Assembly (NCBI RefSeq): GCF_030053835.1
Contig: NZ_CP125655.1
Location: 62,001 to 126,000 of the forward strand
Direction: 5' to 3'
DNA length: 64,000 nt
Origin: Cellulomonas sp. ES6
GTDB taxonomy: Bacteria; Actinomycetota; Actinomycetes; Actinomycetales; Cellulomonadaceae
The notes beneath the pieces are model-generated. The model ran no database searches and had not been told where the DNA came from. It was given only the letters and a program-made list of their open reading frames with translations. The translations under genes and the position numbers were made by a program. Each line of letters opens with the position of its first letter. Within the stretch, counting starts at the first letter, position 1. Of this stretch, positions 56,319 to 64,000 are shown piece by piece.

Positions 56319-57113
56319 TCACCGGGGGAGCCGGGCGACCACCACCGTCCCGTCCACGTCGTCGTCGTGCTCGACGCGGGCGCGCAGGCCGTGCGCCTCG
56401 CACGCGGCGGACGTCGCGGCGGCCTGGACCGTGCTGGTCTCGATCAGCAGGTGCCCACCGGGCGCCAGCCAGCCCGCGGCCGCGGCCGCCACGCGCCGGT
56501 GCAGGTCCACGCCGTCCGCCCCGCCGTCCAGCGCGACCAGCGGCTCGTGCTCGCGCGCCTCCGGCGGCATGTGCGCGATCTCGGCGGTCGGCACGTACGG
56601 CGCGTTCGCCGTCATCACGTCCACCCGCCCGCGCAGGCCGGCCGGCAGGGGTGCGTCGAGGTCGCCCTGCACCACGGTCCCCACGCCGTCCAGGTTCGTG
56701 CGGGCGCACGCGACCGCCGCCGGGTCGACGTCCGCCGCCCAGAGGTGCGTCCCGGGGTGCGCCCGGGCGACGGCGAGCCCGACCGCCCCCGTGCCGCAGC
56801 ACAGGTCCACGACCGTCGGGTGCGGCGTGCCGGCCAGCAGCCGCACCGCGCGCCGCACCAGCGCCTGCGTGCGGGCGCGCGGCACGAAAACCCCCGGCGC
56901 GACGGCGACCCGCAGACCGGCGAACCCCGCCCAGCCCACCACCTGCTCGAGGGGCTCGCCCGCCGCCCGCCGTCCGACCAGCACCTCCAGCGCCGCGCGG
57001 TCCGGCGCCTCGGCGCACAGCAGCGCGGCCTCGTCCTCGGCCCAGACGCACCCAGCCGCCCGGAGCCGCGCGACGACGGCCGCGAGCTCGGTCGGGGTGG
57101 GGGCCGGGGTCAC
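56319..57113 (-). CDS. PrmC/HemK-like N5-glutamine methyltransferase
   Basis: A 264-residue SAM-dependent methyltransferase with an N-terminal helical domain (VARLRAAGCVWAEDEAALLC), the PrmC-like GVFVPRARTQALVRRAV, SAM motif VVDLCCGTGAVGLAVA and the substrate motif TANAPYVP. PrmC itself has NPPY; here it is NAPY, as in the paralogous group annotated as putative protein N5-glutamine methyltransferase. Substrate is therefore uncertain. GTG start at 57113. Confidence 0.82.
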   Translation of the reverse strand: MTPAPTPTELAAVVARLRAAGCVWAEDEAALLCAEAPDRAALEVLVGRRAAGEPLEQVVGWAGFAGLRVAVAPGVFVPRARTQALVRRAVRLLAGTPHPTVVDLCCGTGAVGLAVARAHPGTHLWAADVDPAAVACARTNLDGVGTVVQGDLDAPLPAGLRGRVDVMTANAPYVPTAEIAHMPPEAREHEPLVALDGGADGVDLHRRVAAAAAGWLAPGGHLLIETSTVQAAATSAACEAHGLRARVEHDDDVDGTVVVARLPR

Positions 57114-57230
57114 GGGTGCCGAATCTACGCCCCGCGCCGCGCGCCGCCGCCGCTCAGGTCGGCGCCGCCACGGCCGATCAGCAGGACGGATGGCGGCAGG
57201 GCGAGCAGTCACCGAGCGGGAGGGATCCGC

Positions 57231-58256
57231 GTGCCGGAACGGGTCGTGCGGCTGGCCGAGGAGGTCGGGCGCGTCACGGGGGAGAAGCTGCAGGGCATCG
57301 AGCAGGTGGCCCGCAGCACCAAGATGCTGGCGCTGAACGCGCTGATCGAGTCCGCGCGGGCGGGGGACCACGGCGCGGGCTTCGCCGTCGTCGCGCGGGA
57401 GGTCAGCGAGGTCGCGGACCGCGCACGCGCGCTGTCCGAGGAGCTCTCCGGCGAGCTGCGTCCCCGCATCGACGAGCTCACGGAGCTCGGCCACGCCCTG
57501 GTCGGCCGGGTGCGCGGGCAGCGGCTGGCGGACCTCGCGCTCAACGCCATCGAGATCGTGGACCGCAACCTCTACGAGCGGTCGTGCGACGTCCGCTGGT
57601 GGGCGACCGACGCCGCCGTGGTCGACGCGCTCGCGACCGGCGACCCGGCGGCGGCGCACCACGCGGGCGAGCGTCTCGCCGTCATCCTGCGCGCGTACAC
57701 GGTGTACCTGGACCTGTGGCTCGCGGACGCGGACGGCCGGGTCGTGGCGAGCGCGAGCGCGGGCGCGGGCTCCGGTGGTGCGGGCGCGCGGGCGGTCGGG
57801 ACGGACGTGTCGGACCGGCCGTGGTTCCGCGCGGCCATGGCGACGCGCGACGGCGACGACTACGCCGCGCTCGACGTCGCCCGCGAGCCCGGCCTGGACG
57901 CGCTGACCGCCACCTACGCCACCGCCGTGCGCGAGGGCGGACGGGCCGACGGGCGCCCGCTCGGGGCGCTCGGGGTGTTCTTCGACTGGGAGCGCCAGGC
58001 GCAGGCCGTGGTCGACGGCGTCCGCCTCGCGCCCGGGGAGCGGGAGTCCACGCGCGTGCTGCTGCTGGACCGCTCGGGGCTGGTGCTCGCCGCGTCGGAC
58101 CGGCGCGGCGTGCTGGCCGAGCGGGTGGTGCTGCGCACCGGGCAGGACGCGACCGGGTCGTACACCGACGAGGGCCGGACCATCGGGTTCGCGGCGTCCC
58201 CGGGGTACGAGACGTACGCCGGCCTGGGGTGGTACGGCGCGCTCGTGCAGGGCTGA
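57231..58256 (+). CDS. Soluble chemoreceptor-like protein with reversed domain order
   Basis: A 341-residue protein. The N-terminus (to about residue 75) matches the cytoplasmic signalling hairpin of methyl-accepting chemotaxis proteins (TKMLALNALIESARAGDHGAGFAVVAREVSEVADRAR), followed by a linker and a C-terminal Cache-like sensor (VYLDLWLADADGRVVAS, GTDVSDRPWFRAAMA, GALGVFFDWERQAQAVVDG). No signal peptide or membrane helix is seen, so it is cytosolic and in the reverse of the usual sensor-then-signal order. GGGAGGG supports GTG 57231. No che genes nearby. May be a redox or metabolite sensor. Confidence 0.75.
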   Translation: MPERVVRLAEEVGRVTGEKLQGIEQVARSTKMLALNALIESARAGDHGAGFAVVAREVSEVADRARALSEELSGELRPRIDELTELGHALVGRVRGQRLADLALNAIEIVDRNLYERSCDVRWWATDAAVVDALATGDPAAAHHAGERLAVILRAYTVYLDLWLADADGRVVASASAGAGSGGAGARAVGTDVSDRPWFRAAMATRDGDDYAALDVAREPGLDALTATYATAVREGGRADGRPLGALGVFFDWERQAQAVVDGVRLAPGERESTRVLLLDRSGLVLAASDRRGVLAERVVLRTGQDATGSYTDEGRTIGFAASPGYETYAGLGWYGALVQG

Positions 58257-58308
58257 CGCCGGCCGGCCGTGCCGGAGGTGGGACAGCCGCCGGTACGCTG
58301 GCCCGGCG

Positions 58309-58382
58309 GCCCCGATAGCCCAACCGGCAGAGGCGTTCGGCTCAAACCCGATCCAGTGTGGGTTCGAATCCCACTCGGGGCA
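58309..58382 (+). tRNA. tRNA-like gene with Leu (CAA) anticodon, no long variable arm
   Basis: A 74-nt cloverleaf: acceptor GCCCCGA/TCGGGGC (7 bp), D-stem GCC/GGC with a GG loop, anticodon stem of four pairs plus a T-T mismatch, loop CTCAAAC giving anticodon CAA (codon UUG), variable loop of only 5 nt (CCAGT), T-stem GTGGG/CCCAC with TTCGAAT, and discriminator A. A normal bacterial tRNA-Leu has a long variable arm, so either this is an atypical leucine tRNA or its charging differs. CCA is not encoded. It marks the left edge of an AT-richer island. Confidence 0.8.
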
Positions 58383-58726
58383 CTGCCACTGCCGCGAACC
58401 GCCCTGCGGCAACCATCGACCTCGAGTCGTGCGCACACAAACTGGTGAGGGAGCGCCAGCAGGCCCCTGCCGGCACGCGCTCGGGGCCAGAGACGTAGCC
58501 CAAGGGCTGCGGAACACCGGCGCTGAGTGCGCTGCCCCCAAGTTGACCGTGCGATGGCTCCGCAGAGCGAACTGCCAATGGCCCCAACGGCCGCGAGAAC
58601 CGCCTGTCCGATCGTCCGAGCACGCCTTAGCCGGGACTCGTGAGGGAACTCAGGTCGCCGGGTCGGCGATCAACTTTGCCATCCAGCACGGCAACGCGCC
58701 CTTGCGAGACGCGCGAGGGGATGGAG
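58383..58726. other. Gene-free stretch downstream of the tRNA
   Basis: Base composition drops visibly compared with the preceding genes. Open frames here (such as 58429-58788 plus) have no family-like features. No second copy of the tRNA 3' end was spotted. It may be remnant integrated DNA. Confidence 0.5.
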
Positions 58727-59353
58727 TTACCCCAGTTCCGATCCCAGTCGAGACAGCAGCAGCTCTCCGCCTTGGCGCCAGTCGCTGAACCGAGCCCCGG
58801 CCAGATCGCGATTATAGGGCTGATCAAAGATCACCACGTCGCTGCCTGCTTTCCTGAGTGCTCGAATCATTGACGGCGAGTCTTCCACGTAGACAGTTGC
58901 CTCGATGCTGTCTTTCAGGCCCGTCATGCACAACGACATGTAGGGAATGTCCTGACGCTCGAGCCAGTCGGCAGTGTCACGCACGATCACGCGATGCAGC
59001 CCTGATAGAAATAGGCGATGACTGACGATGCGCACATGAACATCGGCGCTCGAAAGACTCCAGAGCGCCTCGCTCACTCCCGCGTAGGCCGGAACCCGGG
59101 CGTAGAGCCCATCTTCGACCGCTTCGCGGTGATACTTCAGATACTCATCAACTGACGAGAAAGGCCACCCAGCAGCGACCAGGTTGTAGGCCGTTGGCTC
59201 AGGAAAGCTCGACTCGGGGAGATTCATCCGCGCACTGCAGAACTCGCGGAATGCGCTGGTGTAGTCCGCGCATACTCCATCAATATCAAGACCAAGCACT
59301 CGATACCCCAGTGCTCCAACGCGCTGATGAAGGTAGCTTTCAGGCACGTGCAT
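58727..59353 (-). CDS. HAD-superfamily 5'-nucleotidase-like protein
   Basis: A 208-residue HAD hydrolase. The nucleophile motif LGLDIDGVCADYTSAFREF at the start, VRIVSHRLF (motif II region), LCMTGLKDSIEATVYVEDSP and DLAGARFSDWRQGG fit the 5'(3')-deoxyribonucleotidase-like group. ATG 59353 follows GAGAGGAG and overlaps the upstream gene by 14 bases, so the two are coupled. Codon use is clearly less GC-rich than in neighbours, consistent with transfer. Substrate unknown. Confidence 0.7.
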   Translation of the reverse strand: MHVPESYLHQRVGALGYRVLGLDIDGVCADYTSAFREFCSARMNLPESSFPEPTAYNLVAAGWPFSSVDEYLKYHREAVEDGLYARVPAYAGVSEALWSLSSADVHVRIVSHRLFLSGLHRVIVRDTADWLERQDIPYMSLCMTGLKDSIEATVYVEDSPSMIRALRKAGSDVVIFDQPYNRDLAGARFSDWRQGGELLLSRLGSELG

Positions 59354-60986
59354 GCCGTAACTCCTCTCGATAATGCCGAGCCAGTTCTTCAACTGCAGCG
59401 ATCGGCAAGCCTTCGAACAGGGCACTTTCGGTTGCGGCGAGTCCTGCCGCGCGCAACTCGCCCTGAGGCAGGCGCTCAACGAGGCCGTCGAATTTGCGTA
59501 GCAGCCGCTTCTCGACTCTGCCAGGAGACGCTGCGACCCATGCGAAGGTCGCCCACGCGGCGAGCAAGCTTGACGCTAGCAGGCAACCCAGTTGGACCCA
59601 ATGGGCTAGGTTGGTGACAGACTGAGGGGTCCACGAGTGAAATGTCCATGAGGCGAGGGAAAGCGCGAAGAATAAAGCTGAGGCCAGAATGATGCCGCGC
59701 GGCGCGGCCGAGACCTTGCGCTCGACGTCGTGGTACTGGACGACGACCAAAGTCGCGGCGGCCAGGCTCAGCGCGAGAGCCACGATCGCGGCGGCGGTCG
59801 TATCCCGCAGGGGTCCGAGGTGCTCGGCTACCTCCGAAGCTGGACCACCTGAAGCGTAAGCGAGATCAATGATCTGTTTACCCGTGAAGAACAAGAGTGC
59901 CTGAGTGGCGAAGTTTGCAATTGCTGCAGAGAGACTAAACGAGAGTGCTCCCTGCCGAGTTGGCATGACCGTTACTCTCATCCGCGTAAAGGCTGCCGCA
60001 GTGGTCTCTCTACGACTGGTGAAAACATGCACTCGATGGGCTGCAATTGCTGGAGTGTGGGCGAAAGGGTTCCCTGTGACTCCGGGCGCCTTGATCACGC
60101 GAAGTTCGCTGACTTGGACGCCGGGCGTCGTTTCAATCTCGAGGTGCGTGCTCGTTGCCGCCGCGCTTGCAATACCCAGTTGCCAGGCTTCGGAGTGTCT
60201 CAAGAACTCAAAGTGCCGCTTCAAGGGCTGAACGCGTGACGCATATGACACCTTGAGTAGCATTCGGGCACTAGCGACATCGCCGTCCACCTCGACCGCG
60301 AACACGTAATCCTCACTCATCGCTGCGAGCAGCGAGGCGAGCATTGTGAGGTCGGGCGACGGAGAGTCCTTCAGGAGTGTTCGCAACCACATAACCAATT
60401 GCTGAACGTTCTGGTCGCCCGGGAGGCACTTGACATCACCGGAGTCACTATCGTCAGCGGATCGCTTGGCAATTTCCATAAAAGCAGTGCGTCTCGCTCG
60501 CTCGCTGCTCTGTATTTCGCCAGGGTTGGCAACCCGGCTGAAGATCACATCGCGTAGCGCGGGGGTAAAGTCGGACGGCGGCCCCAGCCGGCGAACTAGG
60601 TAACTCATGGCTTCGAGGACTAGTTCACCATTCTGCCCGAGAGAGAGGACGGGTACGGCTCGCCCCGTAGCATCTGAGACGTCAAGGTCAACGAGCGTTC
60701 CTTTGCGCATGAATCCGAGTGGAACGACGACACGCGCTGCGCTTTTTTGTGCTCCGTTTTCCGTGAGTTCGTCCGGATGTATGTGCAGTGACATTGGTAG
60801 GGTGACATCGAAGCTCACTTGCCGCCGCGTCTCGCCGTCCGCACGCATCGTCACCGTCTCCACGCGGCGGTGGATCCAGGAGGGGTCTGCCAAGAGGCCG
60901 AGCGTTCTTGCTCCTACTGATAGAGGTGCCGAATCGGACCCGCGTTTGGCGCGAGACGGTATGAGCATCTTCTGCCAGTTCGTCAC
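59340..60986 (-). CDS. Hypothetical protein with C-terminal membrane domain
   Basis: A 548-residue protein I do not recognise. The first 340 residues are soluble, mixed alpha/beta and mildly charged; four hydrophobic segments follow (SFSLSAAIANFATQALLFF, AAIVALALSLAAATLVVV, GIILASALFFALSLASW, WVQLGCLLASSLLAAWATFAW) and the last 60 residues are cytoplasmic helices. The coding DNA is AT-richer than all neighbouring genes. It precedes and overlaps the HAD gene, so the two likely act together. A membrane sensor or effector role is possible but not shown. Confidence 0.6.
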   Translation of the reverse strand: MTNWQKMLIPSRAKRGSDSAPLSVGARTLGLLADPSWIHRRVETVTMRADGETRRQVSFDVTLPMSLHIHPDELTENGAQKSAARVVVPLGFMRKGTLVDLDVSDATGRAVPVLSLGQNGELVLEAMSYLVRRLGPPSDFTPALRDVIFSRVANPGEIQSSERARRTAFMEIAKRSADDSDSGDVKCLPGDQNVQQLVMWLRTLLKDSPSPDLTMLASLLAAMSEDYVFAVEVDGDVASARMLLKVSYASRVQPLKRHFEFLRHSEAWQLGIASAAATSTHLEIETTPGVQVSELRVIKAPGVTGNPFAHTPAIAAHRVHVFTSRRETTAAAFTRMRVTVMPTRQGALSFSLSAAIANFATQALLFFTGKQIIDLAYASGGPASEVAEHLGPLRDTTAAAIVALALSLAAATLVVVQYHDVERKVSAAPRGIILASALFFALSLASWTFHSWTPQSVTNLAHWVQLGCLLASSLLAAWATFAWVAASPGRVEKRLLRKFDGLVERLPQGELRAAGLAATESALFEGLPIAAVEELARHYREELRHARA

Positions 60987-61354
60987 GGGAACACTCTAGT
61001 CGGAGCGTGATCCGAGCGGCACGGTGGCCGGTCGGCTGCTTTAAGTACCCGTCGCAGGTAGGCGGCTGTGCTCGAGCTCGGGTGAGGAGAGTTGGCAGGG
61101 ATGGGGCGCGGGATAGCCGCGTGGCATGTCGCGTCATTGCGTAGCGTGTCGGTCGCGACGCCATGTTCAGGGCGAGAGATCGCTCATGTGGGCGCATGTC
61201 GTGCAGGCTTGACGAGGCGCGCTCGCCCCCGGGGTGCACTTCGCCAGGGACAGGCTCCGCGAACCGGGACGAACCCGACCGGACGGTCGGCGTGCCGAGG
61301 TTCACAGGGGCGTTCCGGGCGGCCGGGCCGCACGTGGTCCTAGAATCTGATCCC
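60987..61354 (+). promoter_or_regulatory. Intergenic region with a leaderless pdtaR promoter
   Basis: No gene seen. TAGAAT (61341-61346) lies 8 nt before the pdtaR GTG, the spacing of a leaderless -10. The left part keeps the AT-richer composition of the island and turns GC-rich by about 61200; this is the island's apparent right edge. No tRNA fragment or clear att repeat noticed. Confidence 0.55.
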
Positions 61355-62059
61355 GTGAGCACCCAGGACGCGACGCCGACCACGCCGGACGGCAGCGAGC
61401 AGCAGGCCGGCAGCACCCCCCTCGACCTCGACATCCCGCAGGCCCGCGCGGCCGAGAAGGCCCCGGAGGTCGCCGCGAAGCCGGCCCGCCGCGCGGTCGT
61501 CGCGGAGGACGAGGCCCTCATCCGCATGGACGTCGTCGAGACGCTGCGCGAGGCGGGCTTCGACGTGGTCGGTGAGGCCGGGGACGGCGAGCAGGCCGTG
61601 GCCCTCGCCACGGAGCTCAAGCCCGACGTCGTGGTCATGGACGTCAAGATGCCGGTGCTCGACGGGATCTCCGCGGCCGAGCGCATCGCGAAGGCCCACC
61701 TCGCGCCGGTCGTGCTGCTCACCGCGTTCTCGCAGACCGAGCTCGTCGAGCGGGCGCGCGACGCCGGCGCGATGGCGTACGTGGTGAAGCCGTTCAGCCC
61801 GGCGGACCTGCTGCCGGCGGTCGAGATCGCGATCTCCCGCTACGCGCAGATCTCCGCGCTGGAGTCCGAGGTGGCCGACCTGGCCGAGCGCTTCGAGACC
61901 CGCAAGCGCGTGGACCGCGCCAAGGGCCTGCTCATGACGAAGATGGGCCTGACGGAGCCGGAGTCGTTCCGCTGGATCCAGAAGACCTCGATGGACCGCC
62001 GCCTCACGATGCGCGAGGTCGCCGACGCGGTCATCGAGCAGGTCGGCGGCGGCGCCTGA
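61355..62059 (+). CDS. pdtaR: ANTAR-domain response regulator PdtaR
   Basis: A 234-residue regulator: 45-residue flexible N-terminus, a receiver domain (VVAEDEALIRMDVVETLREAGF, phospho-Asp in DVVVMDVKMPVLDG, Lys in AYVVKPFSP) and a C-terminal ANTAR RNA-binding domain (DRAKGLLMTKMGLTEPESFRWIQKTSMDRRLTMREVADAVI). PdtaR works with the sensor kinase PdtaS as an RNA-binding antiterminator controlling, in mycobacteria, nitric oxide/copper and other responses. PdtaS is not in the window. The long N-terminus beyond the receiver is unusual. Confidence 0.92.
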   Translation: MSTQDATPTTPDGSEQQAGSTPLDLDIPQARAAEKAPEVAAKPARRAVVAEDEALIRMDVVETLREAGFDVVGEAGDGEQAVALATELKPDVVVMDVKMPVLDGISAAERIAKAHLAPVVLLTAFSQTELVERARDAGAMAYVVKPFSPADLLPAVEIAISRYAQISALESEVADLAERFETRKRVDRAKGLLMTKMGLTEPESFRWIQKTSMDRRLTMREVADAVIEQVGGGA

Positions 62060-62084
62060 CGCCCCACCCCGCCCGGTTGCTCCC

Positions 62085-62122
62085 CGAGGCCCGGTCCGTC
62101 CGTCGTGGCGGACCGGGCCTCG
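62085..62122 (+). terminator. Terminator after pdtaR
   Basis: CGAGGCCCGGTCCG (62085-62098) pairs perfectly with 62109-62122 around a 10-nt loop, 25 bases after the stop. Confidence 0.75.
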
Positions 62123-62150
62123 GCGCGTCCGGGCGGAGCGCGGCCCACGA

Positions 62151-62211
62151 ACCGCTCGTTGGTCACGAATCGGCAACAACCACTCGTTGAGACACAGCCG
62201 ACACATGTCGG
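62151..62211 (+). promoter_or_regulatory. Repeats upstream of the livK-type gene
   Basis: ACCRCTCGTTG occurs at 62151-62161 and 62179-62189, and CCGACA-CA-TGTCGG (62198-62211) is a perfect palindrome. Probable regulator sites for the binding-protein gene that starts about 80 bases downstream; the regulator is not known. Confidence 0.35.
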
Positions 62212-62292
62212 ACACATGCGGCCCCTACGTTCACGGCCACAGCACCGGCCGGGGCTCCCGGCCGGCAGTACTCACCGACAGGGGTACCACGC

Positions 62293-63555
62293 ATGATTCG
62301 TACGACACACGCCGTCCAGGCGGCGGCCCTCGCCGGCGCCGTCGCGCTGGTGCTCACCGCGTGCTCCAGCTCCGACGACGGCGGGTCCGGCGACGACGAG
62401 ACGGCCGGCGGTGACGGCAGCCCGCTGATCGTCGGCACGCTCCTCCCGCAGACCGGCACCCTGGCGTACCTCGGCCCGCCGGAGGTCGCCGGCGTCGACC
62501 TGGCGATCAAGGAGATCAACGAGGCGGGCGGCGTCCTGGGTCAGGACGTCGAGGTCACGCACGCGGACTCCTCGGACGCCGACCACGCCGAGGTCGCGAC
62601 CCAGTCGGTGACCGACCTGCTCTCGCAGGACGTGCAGGTCATCATCGGTGCGGCGTCCTCGTCCGTCACGCTCAACGTGATCGACGACATCACGGGCGCC
62701 GAGGTCGTGCAGATCTCGCCGGCGAACACCGCGACGTCGCTGTCCGGCTACTCGGACTTCTACTTCCGCACCGCCCCGCCGGACACGGTCCAGGGCTCGG
62801 CGCTCGGCAACCTCATCACCGGTGACGGGCACTCCAACATCGGCATCCTGGTGTTCAACGACGACTACGGCACCTCGCTGCGCGACGTCGTCAAGGAGAC
62901 CGTCGAGGCCACGGGCGCGACCGTCGTCTACGGCAACCCGGGCGAGGAGTTCGACCCGGCCGCGAGCAGCTTCGCGACCGACGTCACGGCGCTCATGGCC
63001 ACCAACCCCGACGCGGTCGTGGTGCTGGCGTTCGAGCAGACCAAGCAGATCATCCCCGAGCTCGCCGCCGCCGGCGTCGACCCGTCGACGATCTACATGG
63101 TGGACGGCAACACGGCGGACTACTCGGCGGACTTCGAGCCGGGCACGCTCGAGGGCGCCCAGGGCACCATCCCCGGCGCGTTCCCGAGCGACGAGTTCCA
63201 GGCGCGCCTCAAGGAGGTCGACGCGAACCTCACCGACTACGCCTACGGCCCCGAGTCGTACGACGCGACGATCCTGGCGGCCCTCGCGGCGGTCAAGGGC
63301 GGCGCCACCGACGGCCCGACGATCCAGGCGAACCTGGCGGCGGTCTCCGGCGCGGACGGCGGCGAGGAGTGCTCCACGTTCGCGGACTGCGTCGAGCTCC
63401 TGGACGGCGGCAGCGACATCCACTACGTCGGCCAGGCGGGCACCGGCCCGTTCAACGCGGACAACGACCCCTCGTCGGCGTTCATCGGCGTCTACAAGTA
63501 CGGGGCCGACAACAAGAACGTCTGGGTGAAGGCGGTCGAGGGCTCCGTCGAGTGA
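62293..63555 (+). CDS. livK: Branched-chain amino acid ABC substrate-binding lipoprotein (LivK type)
   Basis: A 420-residue family 4/5-like binding protein. Lipobox VLTACS with the acylated Cys at residue 24, then an acidic Gly/Ser linker and the Leu/Ile/Val-binding fold (LIVGTLLPQTGTLAYLGPPEVAGVDLAIKEINEAGGVLG; IIGAASSSVTLNV; ILVFNDDYGTSL). It would deliver amino acids or amides to LivHMGF. No permease or ATPase genes follow; the next gene is unrelated and a strong terminator separates them. Confidence 0.88.
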   Translation: MIRTTHAVQAAALAGAVALVLTACSSSDDGGSGDDETAGGDGSPLIVGTLLPQTGTLAYLGPPEVAGVDLAIKEINEAGGVLGQDVEVTHADSSDADHAEVATQSVTDLLSQDVQVIIGAASSSVTLNVIDDITGAEVVQISPANTATSLSGYSDFYFRTAPPDTVQGSALGNLITGDGHSNIGILVFNDDYGTSLRDVVKETVEATGATVVYGNPGEEFDPAASSFATDVTALMATNPDAVVVLAFEQTKQIIPELAAAGVDPSTIYMVDGNTADYSADFEPGTLEGAQGTIPGAFPSDEFQARLKEVDANLTDYAYGPESYDATILAALAAVKGGATDGPTIQANLAAVSGADGGEECSTFADCVELLDGGSDIHYVGQAGTGPFNADNDPSSAFIGVYKYGADNKNVWVKAVEGSVE

Positions 63556-63592
63556 CGCGAGCCTGACCGGCGGCAGCCGGCACAGCACCACC

Positions 63593-63629
63593 CCGGGGCC
63601 CGGGACGCCACGCGCGTCCCGGGCCCCGG
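63593..63629 (+). terminator. Terminator after the livK-type gene
   Basis: Arms 63593-63608 and 63614-63629 are perfectly complementary over 16 bp with a 5-nt loop, 38 bases after the stop. Confidence 0.8.
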
Positions 63630-63729
63630 CGCGTGCCCCGGAGGGCTTCCACGGGCGCGGTGGGGCGGCGTACGGTCGGCCGGGCACGGGCCGCGCGGCC
63701 CGGCGCACCGTCCGCGAGGGGGACCAACG

Positions 63730-64000
63730 ATGTGCCGGAACATCACGACGCTGCGGGGGCTGGAGCCGGCCGCGACGCCCGAGGAGGTCGAGGCCGCCGC
63801 GCGGCAGTTCGTCCGCAAGGTCACGGGCGTCCAGGCCACCAGCGCGGCGACCCACGAGCCCGTCGAGCGGGCCGTCGCGGAGGTGGCGGCGATCGTCACG
63901 CGGCTGCTCGCCGAGCTCCCGGACCGGCGGCGCCCGCCGGCCACCGTGCCGCCGCTGCGGCGCCCGGAGGTGCGGGCACGCCTCGGGATGGAGCCGTTCG
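63730..64000 (+). CDS. DUF2277 family protein (3' end cut by window)
   Basis: Ninety codons are visible from ATG 63730 to the edge without a stop. The start MCRNITTLRGLEPAATPEEVEAAARQFVRKVTG and the following VERAVAEVAAIVTRLL are characteristic of DUF2277, a small family of unknown function of about 80-100 residues, so the gene should end just beyond the window. Confidence 0.8.
   Translation, partial: MCRNITTLRGLEPAATPEEVEAAARQFVRKVTGVQATSAATHEPVERAVAEVAAIVTRLLAELPDRRRPPATVPPLRRPEVRARLGMEPF

Noticed and set aside
58429..58788. Plus-strand 119-codon frame downstream of the tRNA
   Set aside because: It runs over the end of the minus-strand HAD gene, has no ribosome site and no recognisable domain.
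58309..61200. Classic integrative element with integrase and att repeats at the tRNA
   Set aside because: No integrase and no second copy of the tRNA 3' end were found; only composition and position suggest transfer, so I call it an island, not a mobile element.

Overview
The window is very GC-rich chromosomal DNA with short gaps, many 4-base start/stop overlaps (GTGA or ATGA), frequent GTG starts and several apparently leaderless genes. That pattern fits a high-GC actinobacterium. The gene set (pyruvate formate-lyase, sugar and polyol uptake, an IMPDH-like GuaB1 protein, DUF3000, PdtaR, glgX-treY-treZ) points to a facultatively fermentative member of the Micrococcales, most likely Cellulomonas or a close relative. 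This assignment is inferred from gene content and was not tested by database search.

Layout. 171-2163: GntR regulator with an ABC ATPase and permease, preceded by a palindromic operator; then an ArgP-like LysR gene. 3122-7115 (minus): polyol PTS operon (DeoR regulator, zinc dehydrogenase, EIICB, EIIA). 7329-10441: hexapeptide-repeat protein, App1-type phosphatase, GuaB1. 10496-17223: sugar ABC importer with a LacI regulator, divergent from a debranching-enzyme-like glycosidase, with an inverted-repeat operator between them. 17355-22735: dxs, then pflB-pflA behind a promoter region with three palindromes. 22766-30629: FadJ-like fusion, RNase D, LuxR regulator, DUF3000, 6-phosphogluconate dehydrogenase and a coupled ATP-grasp ligase.

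31027-43040 is the most striking block. It is one long co-directional cluster: MFS transporter, esterase, CaiA, CaiB, CaiC, a MaoC-type hydratase, a second MFS transporter, then FixA, FixB, FixC and FixX. It is the actinobacterial counterpart of the enterobacterial cai and fix operons for anaerobic carnitine/crotonobetaine reduction. No CaiD crotonase or CaiT antiporter is present: a hot-dog hydratase and MFS carriers occupy those roles. A large LuxR regulator lies convergent to it.

45750-57113: UspA-like protein, RibD-type reductase, ZapE ATPase, the glgX-treY-treZ glycogen-to-trehalose operon, a small conserved protein, nicotinamidase and a PrmC-like methyltransferase. 57231-58256 is a soluble chemoreceptor-like protein. 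A tRNA-like gene with a Leu CAA anticodon but no long variable arm (58309-58382) borders a visibly AT-richer island of two genes (58727-60986). After it come pdtaR, a LivK-type binding protein and the start of a DUF2277 gene cut by the window end.

Together the pfl genes, the cai-fix cluster and the GTGA-N6-TCAC-like sites upstream of both suggest shared control of oxygen-limited metabolism.
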